A DNA stretch of 64,000 bases from Eonycteris spelaea (GCA_003508835.1 PUFA01000070.1:3534001-3598000), one strand, 5' to 3'. Shown: positions 34,541 through 47,746, counted from the first letter of the stretch. The notes: generated by a model not told the origin, from the sequence alone. Translations and numbers: made by a program.

Positions 34541-36639
34541 TTAAGCCAAGAAAGTGGGAAGAGAGTACCTCCGATGAGGACAGGTGACCCTCAGGTTTGC
34601 ACATCGGCTTCTGAGGGTTCGTGGTTTTGATATGCAGTATTCAAACTGAGTTTTGGAGATGAAATACTAACACAACTAGCAATTTCCTAGGGAATTAGCA
34701 ATCCCTCCAGAACCACAGAGAATTAGTTTAAAATTTAGAAACCATATGCCCAGCTTTTAGGAAATAGCTAAATATATACCTTCAGATCTTAAGAGGGACC
34801 GTATAGTAGCTGTTAACATGAAGCCAATAGAAGAGTTTTTTAATTGGAAAAAATCCAAGGAGAAACTGTATTATCAAGTATGACAAACTATGTGCCTAAA
34901 GACTAGAAGAAATATTCTAAAACATTATCAGTGTTTATGCCTGATTGGTAAGGTTCGAGATGGTGTTTTTCTTTCTATACAACTTTCAAAATTTTCAAAA
35001 CTTCTCCCAAGTCTATGACTGACTGTTCATTGGTATGGGCGGGGGGCTGGGGGAGGTAGGGTTAAATCTAGGGAGAAAAAAAAATGACTTTCATGCATAA
35101 AAAAATAAATTTATAAACCAGCCTTGGAAACCAAAGTCAACACAAAGCAATTCAACACTTGGCCAGAATAACTGAACATGCTTTGATGTGTCTATAGCCC
35201 TTCATGGGGGGGAGCTGCCCCCAGATAAAACAAACTCCGCCTTTTGAGAACAGAGGCACCAATGTGCAAAGCCATCCACTCTCCTTAACACTTACAACCA
35301 GCTGCACTTATGATGTTCGATGTATGGAAATTGCTAGAGAGCAAACCAGAAATCTCCCAGGTAAAAAACAGGCCACTGTGATCCAGGATATAAAAACGCT
35401 TCCCTAGCCATTAAAATATAAAAATAAAAAATAAAAAAAATAAGGCACTGCTATTGCCAACAATTGCCAAAATAAAAGGTAAGTTGTTTAACATCACCCT
35501 ATCAGTTCGCCAATTTACAGACAACAGCTCCCCTCCAGCTGCCCTGGAAATAGACCTGCCAGTATTTTTTTTTTTTTTGTCATTTACAGCAATTTAAATT
35601 TTCTTTTTTGTGCAGGAGTATTTGTGTTGCTTGTTTAACCTGAAGGCTCACACACCCTCCAGCTCTGTTTCCCTCCTGGCGTGCACAGGAAGTCCAAGGC
35701 CCAGGAGGAAGTGCCCTCCCGCCCCACCTTTCCTCAGTGCTGAGGGTCAGCGACCCAGCCAGCACCACCTCCCCCCACAACCCGGGCCAGGTCAGCGGAG
35801 AAAGCGGGGGCAGGGGAAAGGAGGGGCAGCTCGGCTGAGAAGTGTGGACTGTAAACCTTCTGAAAGGAAGATGATTTGCAGTGGAAGGAAGAAGGGAAAC
35901 TGAATTTAATTTAATGAACGTATTAGCATTAGGGGTCTGAAACAAACGTGGATCAAAGTGGTGTGGGCGCAGCTTCACAGTTGTGTTTCGCTAATGATCT
36001 GGACAGGAAGCAAGTAGCAGGCTCTGACAGAGGAGGGCCCACACGGCATTCCACACAGGATGTATGCCTGCTTAGAGCTGCATCCTTAGCTGGAGTGGGG
36101 TGTCGCCTGAAACAACAGTGTCCCTGAGGGCACAGGGAACTGTTTTATTCAGTACCTCAGACAAGAAGGTCTGTATTACATTCTGCAAGTCCTGTACCAG
36201 ATCCCTCTACACAAAGATGTGAATATTTCACCTGTTTCGCCCCTTCACTTAGGCCACCAATTCGCCTACCCCCACCCTCCCATCGCCATTTTTTCATAAA
36301 GTCTTCTGACTACAAAACAAAACCTTTAAAACAGCCACTTAGAGGATGTCCTAGAAAATAAATGAGAATATGTTGAACGGAAAGGTGTTTGTTTCCCAAG
36401 GTTACACAGGCCACATTGTTCGACTCCTGAACTGCAAAATCAGTTCCAGGCATTACGTGAAGTTTTTCTCAGGTGCGTGTGATGTGTAAAATTCTTTTAA
36501 TTTAGGACTTCCTCCTAAAAGATCCAAATTAAAATAGTCAACTTCCAAGTCCTACTCTGTTGAGAACCACCCCCAATTACCAGGTTTTCTAAGGCTCCAA
36601 GCCAAGATTAAGAAGAACAAAGGGGCTGGTAAATGCCCT

Positions 36640-36950
36640 GGACTGGCTGGGTGATGTCTGCGTTACTGATGATGAAGAAACGGAGGCCAAGTACTGACTG
36701 GCCCAGGTTATTCAGCACAGGTTAGATCTCATGTAACCTCCCAAGAGCACTTGAGGTGTGAATTTTAACCCCATCGTACAGATCTGACCGAGACTTAGGT
36801 CACAGAGGTAGAACGTGAACATGAGTCCTAGCCAACTCCAAAACAATGCCCTTTCTATTCATACTGATTGGCCTCTAGAGCCCAGGACAAAAATCTGTTG
36901 CCAACTAGCTGTGTGACCTCAGGAACATATACAACCTCTCTGGGTGTCTT
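36640..36950. repeat. MIR remnants, two pieces
   Basis: An antisense piece (36650-36820, 'GATGAAGAAACGGAGGCCAA' and 'TCGTACAGATCTGACCGAGA') and a sense piece (36880-36950, 'CTAGCTGTGTGACCTCAGGA'). Confidence 0.5.
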
Positions 36951-39900
36951 TTTTTTTTTTTAAACCTCTTAATAGGGAAGGAAGGTTTCCTCTTCCACCC
37001 ATCAGTCTCCCTTCCCTACAAGGACAGGATTCAGCAAGCAGAAGGAGAAAGTGCATGCAGACCCAGGCCTTCCCTCTGTCTCACTTGGGGCCAACATTCT
37101 GCCCTTGGTCTGTAGGGGGCCCATCCATAGGACACACTGGAGGACAGCCTCAGGAAGGCCACTTGCCCACAGGGATAAGCCACATACTCCATATCAGCTT
37201 TATCTGCTATCAGTGATAAATTTTTGGTCTCCACCTTCCTTACTCCTGTCTGATTCAGAACTCCAGCAGGAAAACAATGAAATTTGGCCCTCTGGGAATA
37301 CCCCCACACCTGTACCGAGGGAACATTTCTAAGGCAGAAATTCTATTAGTCTAAAATACAAGTGATGACTCCCTCCTCTCAAGGAACTTGTGACAGCAAA
37401 CACACACGCACACACGCACGCACACACCCAGGAACAACCGGAAGACATTTCCAAACAAATGGAAACTGTTAAAGAACACCTACTTTCATAAAAATAAACG
37501 TTTTTCCCCTACTGAGGCAGGGACACCACATTTTTTGAAAGCACAGATATTATTTTAAGAACAAAAATATGCCTTAGAAATATCCAGTGCCATCCAGGGC
37601 TCAAGCAGAGGAAAGGCTGGTAGTGGCTGCCCTCCCCACCTGGTGGAGACATTCTCATCTGGCTCTCTAAACAAAAGGCTTCTGCCACCACACCCTGACC
37701 CTGTCAACACTTCCCAGCCACTCCCATCTCAGCTAGTTTCTCTCCCACTTTCTTTTCTGTCCCCACTTCCTTTTAATTTTCAAGAGAAAAGATTAAGTCT
37801 CCCTTTGTACACCACTAATAAATAATATTTGCTTTTTTTTCTGCCTAGTAATGGACCCATTCTAGCATTTGACAGATTCTTGTCAAACTATTTACCAAAG
37901 TAGCTTGTGAGGCACTGGAACAGAGCAATGAACTGAGCACAGGTTCTGCCCTTCAGGGCAGCAGTGGGACAGGAAAAGTGATGCCACTGGAGGATAAAGT
38001 GACAGGTGGTACAGAGGGAGCACAGCTGAGAAAAATCCTTAGGAAGGCACGCTGGAGGAGGTGGGATCTAAGCACGAACCCACCTCATATTTGTAAATTC
38101 TTTAAAAAGGATAAAGTCATTCCTACTTTGCTTCCCCATCAAACATGTTATCCGGAGCTCACAAAACCACAGAGAAAAGTAGCTAGAGCACCTAATAGAA
38201 GGCTTTAGAAAACCAGAGTATACAGCTCAAATCAGCTAATTTTAGACAAAGAGAAAATACTGCGGCATGCTTAACGGGTATTTTTAGTCTGTTTCAGTTA
38301 ACTACTCTGACCTTCTCAGTAGAAAGAAACTCTATCACAAGGGAAAAAAAATAGTTTTCCTTCTTTGTACCTCATTTCTTTCATCCTAAAATGAAAAATA
38401 AACATTGGCGTTCTGTAATGAAGTCCACTCTATACCGAAACACACTATTTGCTTAGTACCTGGGGAAGAAAGTTGCCTACAGCTGTTATTTCTCACTGCC
38501 TATCTTGAGAAAACAGTGAACAATGTAAAAACACACATGAAGCAAGAGGTAATAAATTAGCACAAAATGGTAAGCTCCTTCCCTTCCCAATACCGCCCAA
38601 GAACAGGTTCCAGCAACATTCCTATGCTAAAGGGCAACCCCAAGCCTACCCTACCTCTTAAAAAACTCTGACTAGCGCAGGCTGAAGTTCCAAAGTTGGG
38701 ATGGAACTTCCAGAAAGCTCACCATGCACAATGGCATCTGCTTATTTTATCAAAAATGGTCTGTCTTGGAGATCTTGGCTCTATCACCCAATGCCCTGCC
38801 CCTCTTTTTTCAGACCTGCTATTAATTCAGCCTGGTAAGGGCCCATAAAGAAACCAGATTCCCTTCCATCCTTTGATTCCTGCCAGTCAAAAACGTCTGC
38901 AAGAAAAAGGAACCCACGTTCATATGTCACTGCTATTACGCTAGTTGTGCTGTTCACAATTTTCCTATTAGTGTAACGGAGATTAACAAGTGCCGGGCAC
39001 TGTGCAAGGTGCTTTGGGAAGATTCAAAGACAGACCCTGCCCTTAAGGAGCTCAGTGTAGAAGAAAGGACAGGGATAACAGTGCAGGCGGGTTTCTCAGG
39101 AATGTTCTCCCTCCCATTCAGCAAAAACTTCCCGTGCATGTTCCTGTGTGTCAGGCACCAGGGCAGATGCGGTTCCTGCCCCCAGTGCTTTTGACCCCAT
39201 CCCTTTGTAGGAAGTGAGCTTTATTTATTTTTGTAGAACCACTTCTAAATTGCAGACATAACACTCTACCTCAACATCCTTAAGCATGAATCTTTGAAGA
39301 ATAAGAACATTCTCCTACATAATCAAAACACCCTTATACCTAAGAAAATCAATAATAATTTCTTAATATCATTCAATAACCATCCCATATTCTGAGTTCC
39401 CTATCTGTCTCAAAAATATCTTTCATAGTTTTTTTAATCCAATCAAGGTGCTCATATTGGTTTGCTATGTCTCTTTGGTCTTATTTTAAAACACTGAAGT
39501 CAACATAACTTCACTCCATATTCACCAAAATATCAACATTTAATTAAAGAGAGGAATAAGCACAAATATGTGGAGGCGGGGGGGGGGAGTAATGTTGCAT
39601 TCTAGAACTTAAGTTTTCATTTCCAGGTAACTGGAATACTGGGTGTATCAAAATTCTCAACTGCTAAATGCAAAGATGGTTAGCTGCTGATTCACCACAA
39701 GTTCCCAGTTGCCTGGAGAGTCTCAGCATCAGGAATCCCAAAGGAAAGGTTATTGTGATACAAATCACAAGCGTCTCAGCCTGCCAAGGGTGTCCCAGCC
39801 TGCCCAAAGTGTCGATGGCCAAACTAACCTATTTCATTCCCTGCAAAACAGAGATTACAGGCTGGACTCTCATTCCTGTGAGAACTAATAGTCAGCAGTA

Positions 39901-39988
39901 GGCCAGTTATTTCCCAGGTGAACAGATCAACTTAGAAGAAAGCAAAGTTAGAAACTTCCTCAGACTTTTCAAGAAGACTATGAAAATG

Positions 39989-40600
39989 CAGTCATGTGCC
40001 ACTTAACGATGGAATACATCTGAGAAATGTGATGGTAGGCAATTTCGTCCCTGTGCAAACATCAGAGTGCACTTACACAAACCTAGATGGTATAGCTGCT
40101 ACACACCTATTGCTCCTAGGCTACAAGCCTGTACAGCATGTTACTGTATGACACACACAAGTTAAACTAAGCACAAGAGAACGAGATGCAATCAAGAGAC
40201 ACAGCAAACATGACATACATGAGAGCGCTGCCAGCATAATAGGGTGCGCTGCTTTACAGCAAGTTTTTTTTTTTTTAATAAATAGAGTACACTCTAAAGT
40301 AATGACAAATAGTATGGTAAATACATAAACCAGTAACATAGTCATTTATTAACAGTATCAATTATTCTATACTGTACATAATTATATGTGCAGTATGTAT
40401 ATTTATATATATACACTATACTTTTACACAACTGGCTGAGGCTGTAGGTTTGTTTATTCAGTATCATCACAGACACATGAGGGATACATTGCTCTACATT
40501 ACTAGGTAACAGAAGAAATTTTTTGGCTCCATTAATCTTTATAGGACTGTCTTTGTATGTGTGGTCCTTCCTTGACCAAAATGTCACCAGGCTTTAGGAT
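39989..40600 (+). mobile_element. Tigger-type (TcMar) DNA transposon
   Basis: Starts 'CAGTCATGTGCCACTTAACG', contains 'TACACAAACCTAGATGGTAT', 'CTGTACAGCATGTTACTGTA' and ends near 'TTGACCAAAATGTCACCAGG'. This matches a common placental Tigger-type element whose ends are inverted. Internal part deleted, no transposase frame. Confidence 0.8.
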
Positions 40601-40699
40601 TCCATTCAATCAGCATTCAAATGGCCCATTATTATATGCATGAAACATGGTTAGGTGTCTTGGAGACTGGAGGATGAGAGCGTGAATAAACAGAAACCT

Positions 40700-41150
40700 C
40701 ATTTAAATTAGAGTTGGGAGGGCCTGTAGGAGGAGCTCCTACCCTACCACTCATTGTCAATTTACCCCAAACGGAAGAGCCTTGCCTTCCAACTCCAACA
40801 GGAGCACGTTTTTTCTACTCTACTACTCCAGCCAAAAAAAGATCTTTTCCTCACCTGGCAAACACTCAGCCAATGAAAGATGTTTACAATTCAGCCAATG
40901 AAAACCACTACTCTTTTAACTCCCAGTTTCCTCCAATGGACTCTTTGTTTACAACAGTACCTGTGAACTCCCCCTTTCCTCTATAAAAGAAAGTTCCTCT
41001 TCTTTGTTCTCTGGACTTGGCATGGTTTCCCATGAGACTGCATGTGCCTAGTTGCAATTCTGTGTTGTTCTCAAATAAACCCATTTTGCTGGAGAAATAT
41101 ATGGCTGTCTATTTAAGGTCAACTAGAAATATCTGGGTGTCCATTTGTTT
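40700..41150 (+). mobile_element. ERV1-type solo LTR
   Basis: Has the order of a gammaretrovirus-like LTR: two CCAAT boxes in a short direct repeat (40870-40874 and 40895-40899), a TATA box (CTATAAAAG, 40981-40989), and AATAAA (41074-41079) about 93 bases later, typical of a short R region. No gag, pol or env sequence lies beside it, so it is read as a solo LTR. Exact ends and target duplication are unclear. It faces opposite to RASSF3. Confidence 0.65.
40981..40989 (+). promoter_or_regulatory. TATA box of the LTR
   Basis: CTATAAAAG downstream of two CCAAT boxes, in the expected U3 position. Confidence 0.55.
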
Positions 41151-41885
41151 AAGGGAAAACTGGCTTTTGTCCTGCAAAACACTGAACTGATCCAAAAAAG
41201 AAAGCTCTTACTTTTATCTTTTATAAGCAACCTCCCATGACTTTTTAAATCATGTTATCTTGACCCAAAAAAAAGTGATCTTTTAATACAACGTTTTTCT
41301 TTCATTGCTTTAGAAATCTCTTAATCTCACTTAAGCTTCAGTTTCTTGTCAGCAAAATGAACATAATAAAAATAGCTGCCCTCAGACGGTCCTTGTTCAG
41401 AGTAATGTCGGGGCCCAGGGAGGCCAACCCGAAATATCCCACAGTGGCATATTATTTTTAATTAGTTACTTAAGAAACTGCCAGTGTAAGAACACTTTGA
41501 TCTCTCTCTCTGTCCCTCTGAAAGCAGGAATAAACTTCCCATATGAAAAGTGCCCTCCATGTACCTGGAAGCTAATAAGAGAGACATCCTGATCACCACG
41601 AGAGTTTAGGGCTGTAGAGCATATATAAACAAAATTTGTGACTCTTTTACTAATTTAATACACAAGCTTAGATCCCTCACTAATGAGCATCCAAACTTAA
41701 GTTTCTTTGTCCCGTCGATTCTTCACAAATTTATTGTTTGTGTAAAAACTATAAAAGTTGCCAGCTCTTGGGCACTCACTGAGCATTATTTTATGATCTC
41801 GCGTGCATAAGTATTACATTGGTTTTTCTCTTATTAATCTGTCTTGGGTCAATTTATTATTAATCCAACCACAAGAACCCAGAGG

Positions 41886-41904
41886 AAGGGAGGGAGGGAG
41901 GGAG
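41886..41904 (+). repeat. (GGGA)n / G-quadruplex motif
   Basis: GGAAGGGAGGGAGGGAGGGA gives four G3 runs with one-base loops. Confidence 0.7.
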
Positions 41905-43399
41905 ACATTCTCCCCCTTCCTAACAGTAACCAAGGTAACCCATACAAAGCACTTTATAATGTCTGGCTGGCTACCATCGTCGTTACTACTACTACTATTT
42001 GTAATAATAGTAAATAAATTTGGTGTTTAATAATAACATTAAATTAAAATCTAACATTAAAAATCAATGCTTATTAATTGGGCAATCTGACAGGATTCTC
42101 GATCACTATCAGGAGTGTCCAAACTATTTCTGACACAAGCCAAATCAGATTTAATTTTAGCATCTACCTGGTGCCAGACACACACATATCCATTCAATCA
42201 TCACAACCTTGTGAGATAATATTTATTTCACATGTGAAAAAACTGAGACGTAGAGACTAACCTGCCCAAAATTTATGCATGCTAAAATTTCCACTAGACT
42301 TCATTGCTTTCCTGATTGTAGATGATTTAGTTCACAAAATACCATAACAGAGAACCACATACCTTTTAATTCTGAACCTCTGGTTTTTTAGGGAGGGGAG
42401 ATAATTCTAACATGTTTCAATGAAGACCTATTAAAATACCTTAGTTAAACTGAGGTACAAACACTACATAGGGAAGTGAATTAGCAGTAGCTTCACTAAA
42501 GTTGGCGTATAATTTTTGATACCAGTAATGAGAAATTGCAGGTGTGAGCAACACAGAATAAGCCTGCGTCCCTGAATGAATTTCTGTATTTTCCAAAACC
42601 CCAATTTAGTCACTAAACTAGCTATACCTAGTATTTTTTTCTCCACTAATCAGCATATACCACACCTTTGCTATATTTCTTATCCTCTTTCCCCCTTTAT
42701 CCATGTACAGCTTTTAGAAAACTGACTGATAATGTTTCTTCCTTTTGCCGGACTCACTAGATGACAACACAAGCTACCTTTGTTACATGCATTACCCAGG
42801 TTCCGGCCTTAAAACCGAGTCCTCCAAAATGGCCCCAGGGGATAAAAGCGGGGTGGAAGAGAGGAGATAGGAGATTTGAAGAATGTACCAGTCTGGAAAT
42901 TATTGGGGAAAGGGCGGTCAACATTAAGTTTATGCTCCAAACTGGGCACCTCTTCCAAGAAAGTGGCCCCTTGGGTTTCTATTTAAAACTTTGAGTTTTA
43001 TAACACTAAACATAATGGCTAAAGCGGTAATATATAATAGCTAAATTTTACTGAATGCTTGACCATATTCTAAACACTATTCTTGTACAGCCAAAGACCA
43101 CACACACCCCCTCCCAAACCCCAAACCTTGTTGCGAGAGCCCTCACTCCCAGCCAGGCAAGATCCCAAACCCACCTCATCCTGGAAACACCATGCCAGAG
43201 ACAGCCAGGATGGTCTGTTTCAGAGGGTGAATTCTGGCCTCCGGCTGCAGTAGTAAAGACCCATCACACATGAAAACCTGCAGCTACACTGCAGGTTAAA
43301 TAATTTAATGTTCCCTCTCTCCCCACACACACACATAAACACACACTCATTTCCTCCTTTTCTTGCTTTACTTTTTTCTCTTAGTACTCACTATTTACT

Positions 43400-43560
43400 A
43401 TATCATATATTTTAGGCATTTATCTTGTTTATGACTGCCTCCCGCACAAGAATCTGAACTCCCTGAAAAGAGGGATTTTTCTGTTTGGGTGTCCAGTAAG
43501 TACCTAGAGAGCAAGACCTGGTACATGGGTGGTGCTCAGAAACACTCCTGAATAAAAGAA
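43400..43560 (+). repeat. L2-like 3' remnant
   Basis: 'GAATCTGAACTCCCTGAAAA', 'GGGTGTCCAGTAAGTACCTA' and 'GGTGCTCAGAAACACTCCTG' follow a diverged L2 3' order. Confidence 0.45.
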
Positions 43561-44715
43561 ACAAACAGATGTTTATGCATTTAGCACCTATGGAGAGAAG
43601 TCTGAGAGCCTGCTCTGCACGAAGTAAATCAGACCACTTCACCTAAGAAATGTTATTACTAAGCCCACATGAGTAACCTGCGTTAAACTTGTCACAGCCA
43701 CAATTCCGCTGAGTAGTGAGTGGCGACAGAATCTGAACCCAATGCCTGCTGCATGGGGGCTCCTTCCTTCTACAGAAGCATTCCAACTTCACACCTCTGA
43801 CCTGGACACATACCCTGAGAACACACCCTCACCAGTAAGGGGCTGCCGCAGAATGTTCTGTTAACGTTCTGGTATTCGAACTGTGGAATTTAATGTTTAA
43901 CAAATTCAAAGCGAAGCTCCTTGAGCTCTCCGTGAAAAAGACAAGTTGATGGGTGAGAAAGGATAACTGCCTCCCCAAATCCTCCAAATTCAACAGACCA
44001 GAGAGAACTGCTTCCACTGTCCCTGAAAGCCCTCTACACCAAAGGTCGGTATAATGGCAAAAGGCAGGTCACAGGGACGAAGCCTGCTCAAAACAAAACC
44101 GTTATCCTGAAAGAGACTGAAATGTCTCCATTTTTTATTTCCAACATTTCTGTACTGAGTATGTACTATTTTCGTCATTGGGAAAAAATACATTTTAAAA
44201 AATGTCCCTGCTTTTATAAGAAAAAAACAAATGATCGTATCACCACCTATTTTAAAAAAAAGAAAATTTTGATTCATGACCTACTTACCCTTTAAAGGTC
44301 AGGAAATTAGATTAATGGGCAAAGTATTACCCTTTCTTATGAAAAGTGAAGTTATATTTGTCCCTAACCAAATAATGGTTTCTAAATGTAACTAGTTAAT
44401 GATAATGGAATTGTGAATAAGTGAAAAGAAAAAGTATCACTTTAAGTGTTTTTTCTAGTTTTCCTTTTCAGGATGGGGTCTGGGGGGCCGGGTAGGAGAC
44501 AGAGGATTTGTTTCCAGAAACACTGTTAATAATCCTTAGCATTTGATTTTTCAAAATTTGCTATTATCTGACTTGGAGCAAACTTCCCACACTCTCTCCC
44601 CTCTATGGAAAACTGAAAGGAAAATAGACTCTGATTTACTTTTATTATAAAATTCACAAACAAACCTCAAAACAAAAAAGATAGTCCACAAAAACTGATT
44701 CCTCCCTCACCTGAG

Positions 44716-44764
44716 GCCAACTTTTTTTTTTTTTTCGGCTTTATTGAATGAAGCCAACTTTTTT
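44716..44764 (-). mobile_element. Micro-retroinsertion (poly(A) tail with a tiny body)
   Basis: On the - strand the order is a short body with AATAAA, then GCCG, then a run of A, flanked by a direct repeat (GCCAACTTTTTT on the + strand at about 44716-44727 and 44753-44764). The A-rich start of the duplication on the - strand fits L1 endonuclease cutting. The body is about 20 bases, too short to assign. Confidence 0.6.
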
Positions 44765-45149
44765 GAGCATGCTCAGGACACAACTCAGAATTCAGCACAA
44801 GAGCCAGAAAACCAGTTCTTCCAAGCTTTTCCAGTTTACTTTTTGACTATTTCATTAGTAAGAGAATAACCACAGTTCAGGTTTAACCATCTAATCTTAC
44901 CAGGAAATTATTTTGTATTTCAAACCGTTCCCAAAATATCACATCCTTGCCCCTACTTCACCTCTTTTCCACCTCCCCAGGAAGGAATTTATTTAACAGA
45001 TGAAGACTGCCTCTGAGAATGATATCTCTGTAAAAACATTAACAGGAATACAACGTGTTTCAAAAATAAGGTCTCTGAGCTCATGGTCACTAACCCGCCT
45101 GGCTTTCATGTTTCTCTTCTGTCAATTAATTCTCATTTATATACTGCTT

Positions 45150-45475
45150 TGTGTTATAGATAAATGTTGGTGTTTTCCCAAAATTCATATGTAGAATTCC
45201 TAACCCTCAAGTATTAGGAGGTAGGGCCTTTGGGAGGTGATTAGGTCATGAGGGCTTAGTGCCCTCCTAAAAGAGACACCAGAGACCTTCTGTCATGTGA
45301 GGATACAGCAAAAATACTGTGGTGAACAAGGAAGTGGGCCCCACCACACATCAAATCTGCCAGCCTCTTTATCTTGGACTTCCAAACCTCCAGAACTGTA
45401 AGAAATAAATTTCTGTGGTTTATACGCCACTCAGTCTATGGTAGTGTGTTAGGGCAGCCCAAATGGACTAAGACA
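45150..45475 (+). mobile_element. ERVL-MaLR LTR (MLT1/MST-type)
   Basis: 'CCCAAAATTCATATGTAGAA', 'TATTAGGAGGTAGGGCCTTT', 'GGGAGGTGATTAGGTCATGA', 'TCTTGGACTTCCAAACCTCC', 'AGAAATAAATTTCTGTGGTT' and an end 'AATGGACTAAGACA' follow a MaLR LTR from end to end. The AATAAA near 45405 is its poly(A) signal. Confidence 0.85.
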
Positions 45476-46164
45476 CTCTGTAAACCCATTTTGTTTACAA
45501 ATTAAATACACACTTGTATTTTAGTCTTCTCCATTGGCTAGCTCATCAGTCCCCTAAGGAATGAGATGTGTCTTTCTTCCACTGCTTCAGGAAACAGTAG
45601 CCATCAATTCACCTCATCCTCATCTGGTGGCTCCTCACAAAGAGAGCACAGTCCCTCTGGCACCACGAGGATTTCTTTTTTCCATGAAGATTTTTAGGCT
45701 ATAGCAACCCTTATTCTTCTAGAGCTTCTCTGTCTTTTTAAAAAGTCTGTCTGCAGGTATCAAATTTCAGCCACATGTTGATGTGACTACTTTAAATCAG
45801 GTTTTCAGACATGACACTGTCACCCACCAAATACTACCTAAATAGTGCCACCCATGCTTCCTACCACAAATGAGCGCAGAGCAATGTGACAATTTTTTTA
45901 AGCAAATGCATCTCTCCCAACCTCCCTCTGAATTATAAATGCCCTGGGGTGCACGCACTTTTATCCTTCCCCAGCGCCAAGCTCCATTTCTGGAACACAG
46001 GAGATGCTCCGTGAGTGACTGCTGAACTAGAAGGAAGGTGGAGCAGGTAAAGACCTTGAAAAGCATCCTGGTTGTCCCTCACACACACTCAGGACAAGAG
46101 CAGAAGTGAGACCATCAAAAAAGGTGTCAAGTCTAGCAAAGAATCCAAATACCCTGTCCTATTC

Positions 46165-46512
46165 TCTTTTCTTCTAAGTGGCTTTACTCTTATTTTAATT
46201 GTGGTTAAATATACATAACATAGAACTTACCATCCTGACCATTTTTAAGTGTACAGTTCAGTGACATTAAGTAGGTTCACATAGTTGTGCAGCCATTACC
46301 ACCATTTATCTCCAGAAATTTTTCATCTTCCCATTCTGAAACTCCATATTCATTTTAAAAAATGACCCTCTATGACCCCCACCACTCTACTCTCTATCCA
46401 TGAATCTGACCACTCTAGGTAGCTCATGTATGTGGAATAATACAGTATTTGTCCTTTCATGACTGTCTTATTTCACTTAGTGTAATTTCTTTTAGGTTCA
46501 TCCACTTCTAGC
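46165..46512 (-). mobile_element. L1 3' end, antisense
   Basis: 'ATACATAACATAGAACTTAC', 'TTTAAGTGTACAGTTCAGTG', 'CATAGTTGTGCAGCCATTAC' and 'TTATTTCACTTAGTGTAATT' are antisense L1M 3' sequence. The hAT copy at 46541 lies just beyond it. Confidence 0.8.
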
Positions 46513-46540
46513 ATGTCGGAATTTTACTCTCACTTTAGAC

Positions 46541-46733
46541 CAGGGGTTCCCAACCCACAGGCCACAGACCAGGCCGCACAGCAGGAGGTAAGCGGTGAGG
46601 AACTGAAGCTTCATCTGTATGTGCAGCCACTCCCCAGCGCTAGCATCACAGCCTCAGCTACACCTCAGATCATCAGGCATTAGATTCTCATAGGAGCATC
46701 GGTCCCTGGTGTCAAAAAGGTTGGGGACGGCTA
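46541..46733 (+). mobile_element. Internally deleted hAT element, copy 3, with perfect target duplication
   Basis: Starts CAGGGGTTCCCAACCC and ends GGTTGGGGACGGCTA, with 'GCCGCACAGCAGGAGGTAAG' and 'CATTAGATTCTCATAGGAGC' between. It is bracketed by an exact 8-bp duplication CTTTAGAC (46533-46540 and 46734-46741). It shares its internal deletion junction with copy 1. It appears to have been inserted beside an L1 piece. Confidence 0.93.
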
Positions 46734-47064
46734 CTTTAGACTACTACTTTGTTGACAGCCCAGAATGGTCCACAAATTAAGGGACCACTCTCAGGAAATC
46801 CTAGATTTCACACCAGGCAGGCCCATTTCTCTGGTCAGTCTCTGCCTGAGTGGGTCTTCAGCACTTTTATCACTGGGCTTACAGACTCAGGCTTGTGTAA
46901 ACAACTTTCACCACACAAATACAGGGGCACTCAGCATTTCTCCACCACCAAGAGATAAGAGTGTTTGGCATTCCTCATCTTTAATTTCACCTACTTTGAG
47001 TGATCTGGAGAATACAAAAAGGCACAGCAGAAAACCCAAGTAATTTTGGAATCTTGTCTGAAGT

Positions 47065-47275
47065 GCAAATTCATTAATAAGATCTTTTTAAAACATCATT
47101 ATTGAGAACATAAAATTCACCCATTTGGAGTTTACAATTTAATGACTTTCGTATATGCAGAGTTGTACAACCATCACCACCATCTAAGTTTACAATATAT
47201 TCATCAACCTAAAAGGAAACACTACAACCATTACTGGTCACACACCTCTTTCCCATGAATATGACCTTAATGTTT
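47065..47275 (-). mobile_element. L1 3' end fragment, antisense
   Basis: 'ATTATTGAGAACATAAAATT', 'GAGTTGTACAACCATCACCA' and 'CTAAAAGGAAACACTACAAC' are diverged antisense L1M 3' sequence. Confidence 0.65.
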
Positions 47276-47746
47276 ATATCTAGTTGATAGTCATGTACTC
47301 CTTCTACATTTCCCAAAGTACTTAGCAAGAACTTAAAAGTCCAATAACTACTTGTCCACTATCATCAAATGCATGTATACATGTACCACAAATAACCCCC
47401 AAAACAAATCTTTCCAGTAAACACTGTGTTCAGAAATTTTGTTACTAGGCACATCCCAAGATCTTGTTCTCCTTGAGTAACTTGAGTTTATAGTTAGCAT
47501 TAAAAGATTTTATGATTTAAAAAAACAAACAAACGAACAAATGTATGATCCTAAAAGAGTAGTATCTTTTAGTTTTTAAAGAGGTAACAGTGGCTAAGAT
47601 ATGTACTTCTAGAGAGGACTCCTCTCTAGAATCTCCAGGTCTCTTCTGTCCCCAGCCTCACTGCCACCATGGAGACTGTATGTGCCCACCTGTTCTGCAG
47701 CACTTCCTGCCTCTCCCCCATCGAAAATGGGAAGTAAGGTTGTGTT

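Noticed and set aside
44990..45480. Open frame before and within the LTR region, considered as a gene
   Set aside because: The segment from 45150 is a MaLR LTR; no coding capacity.
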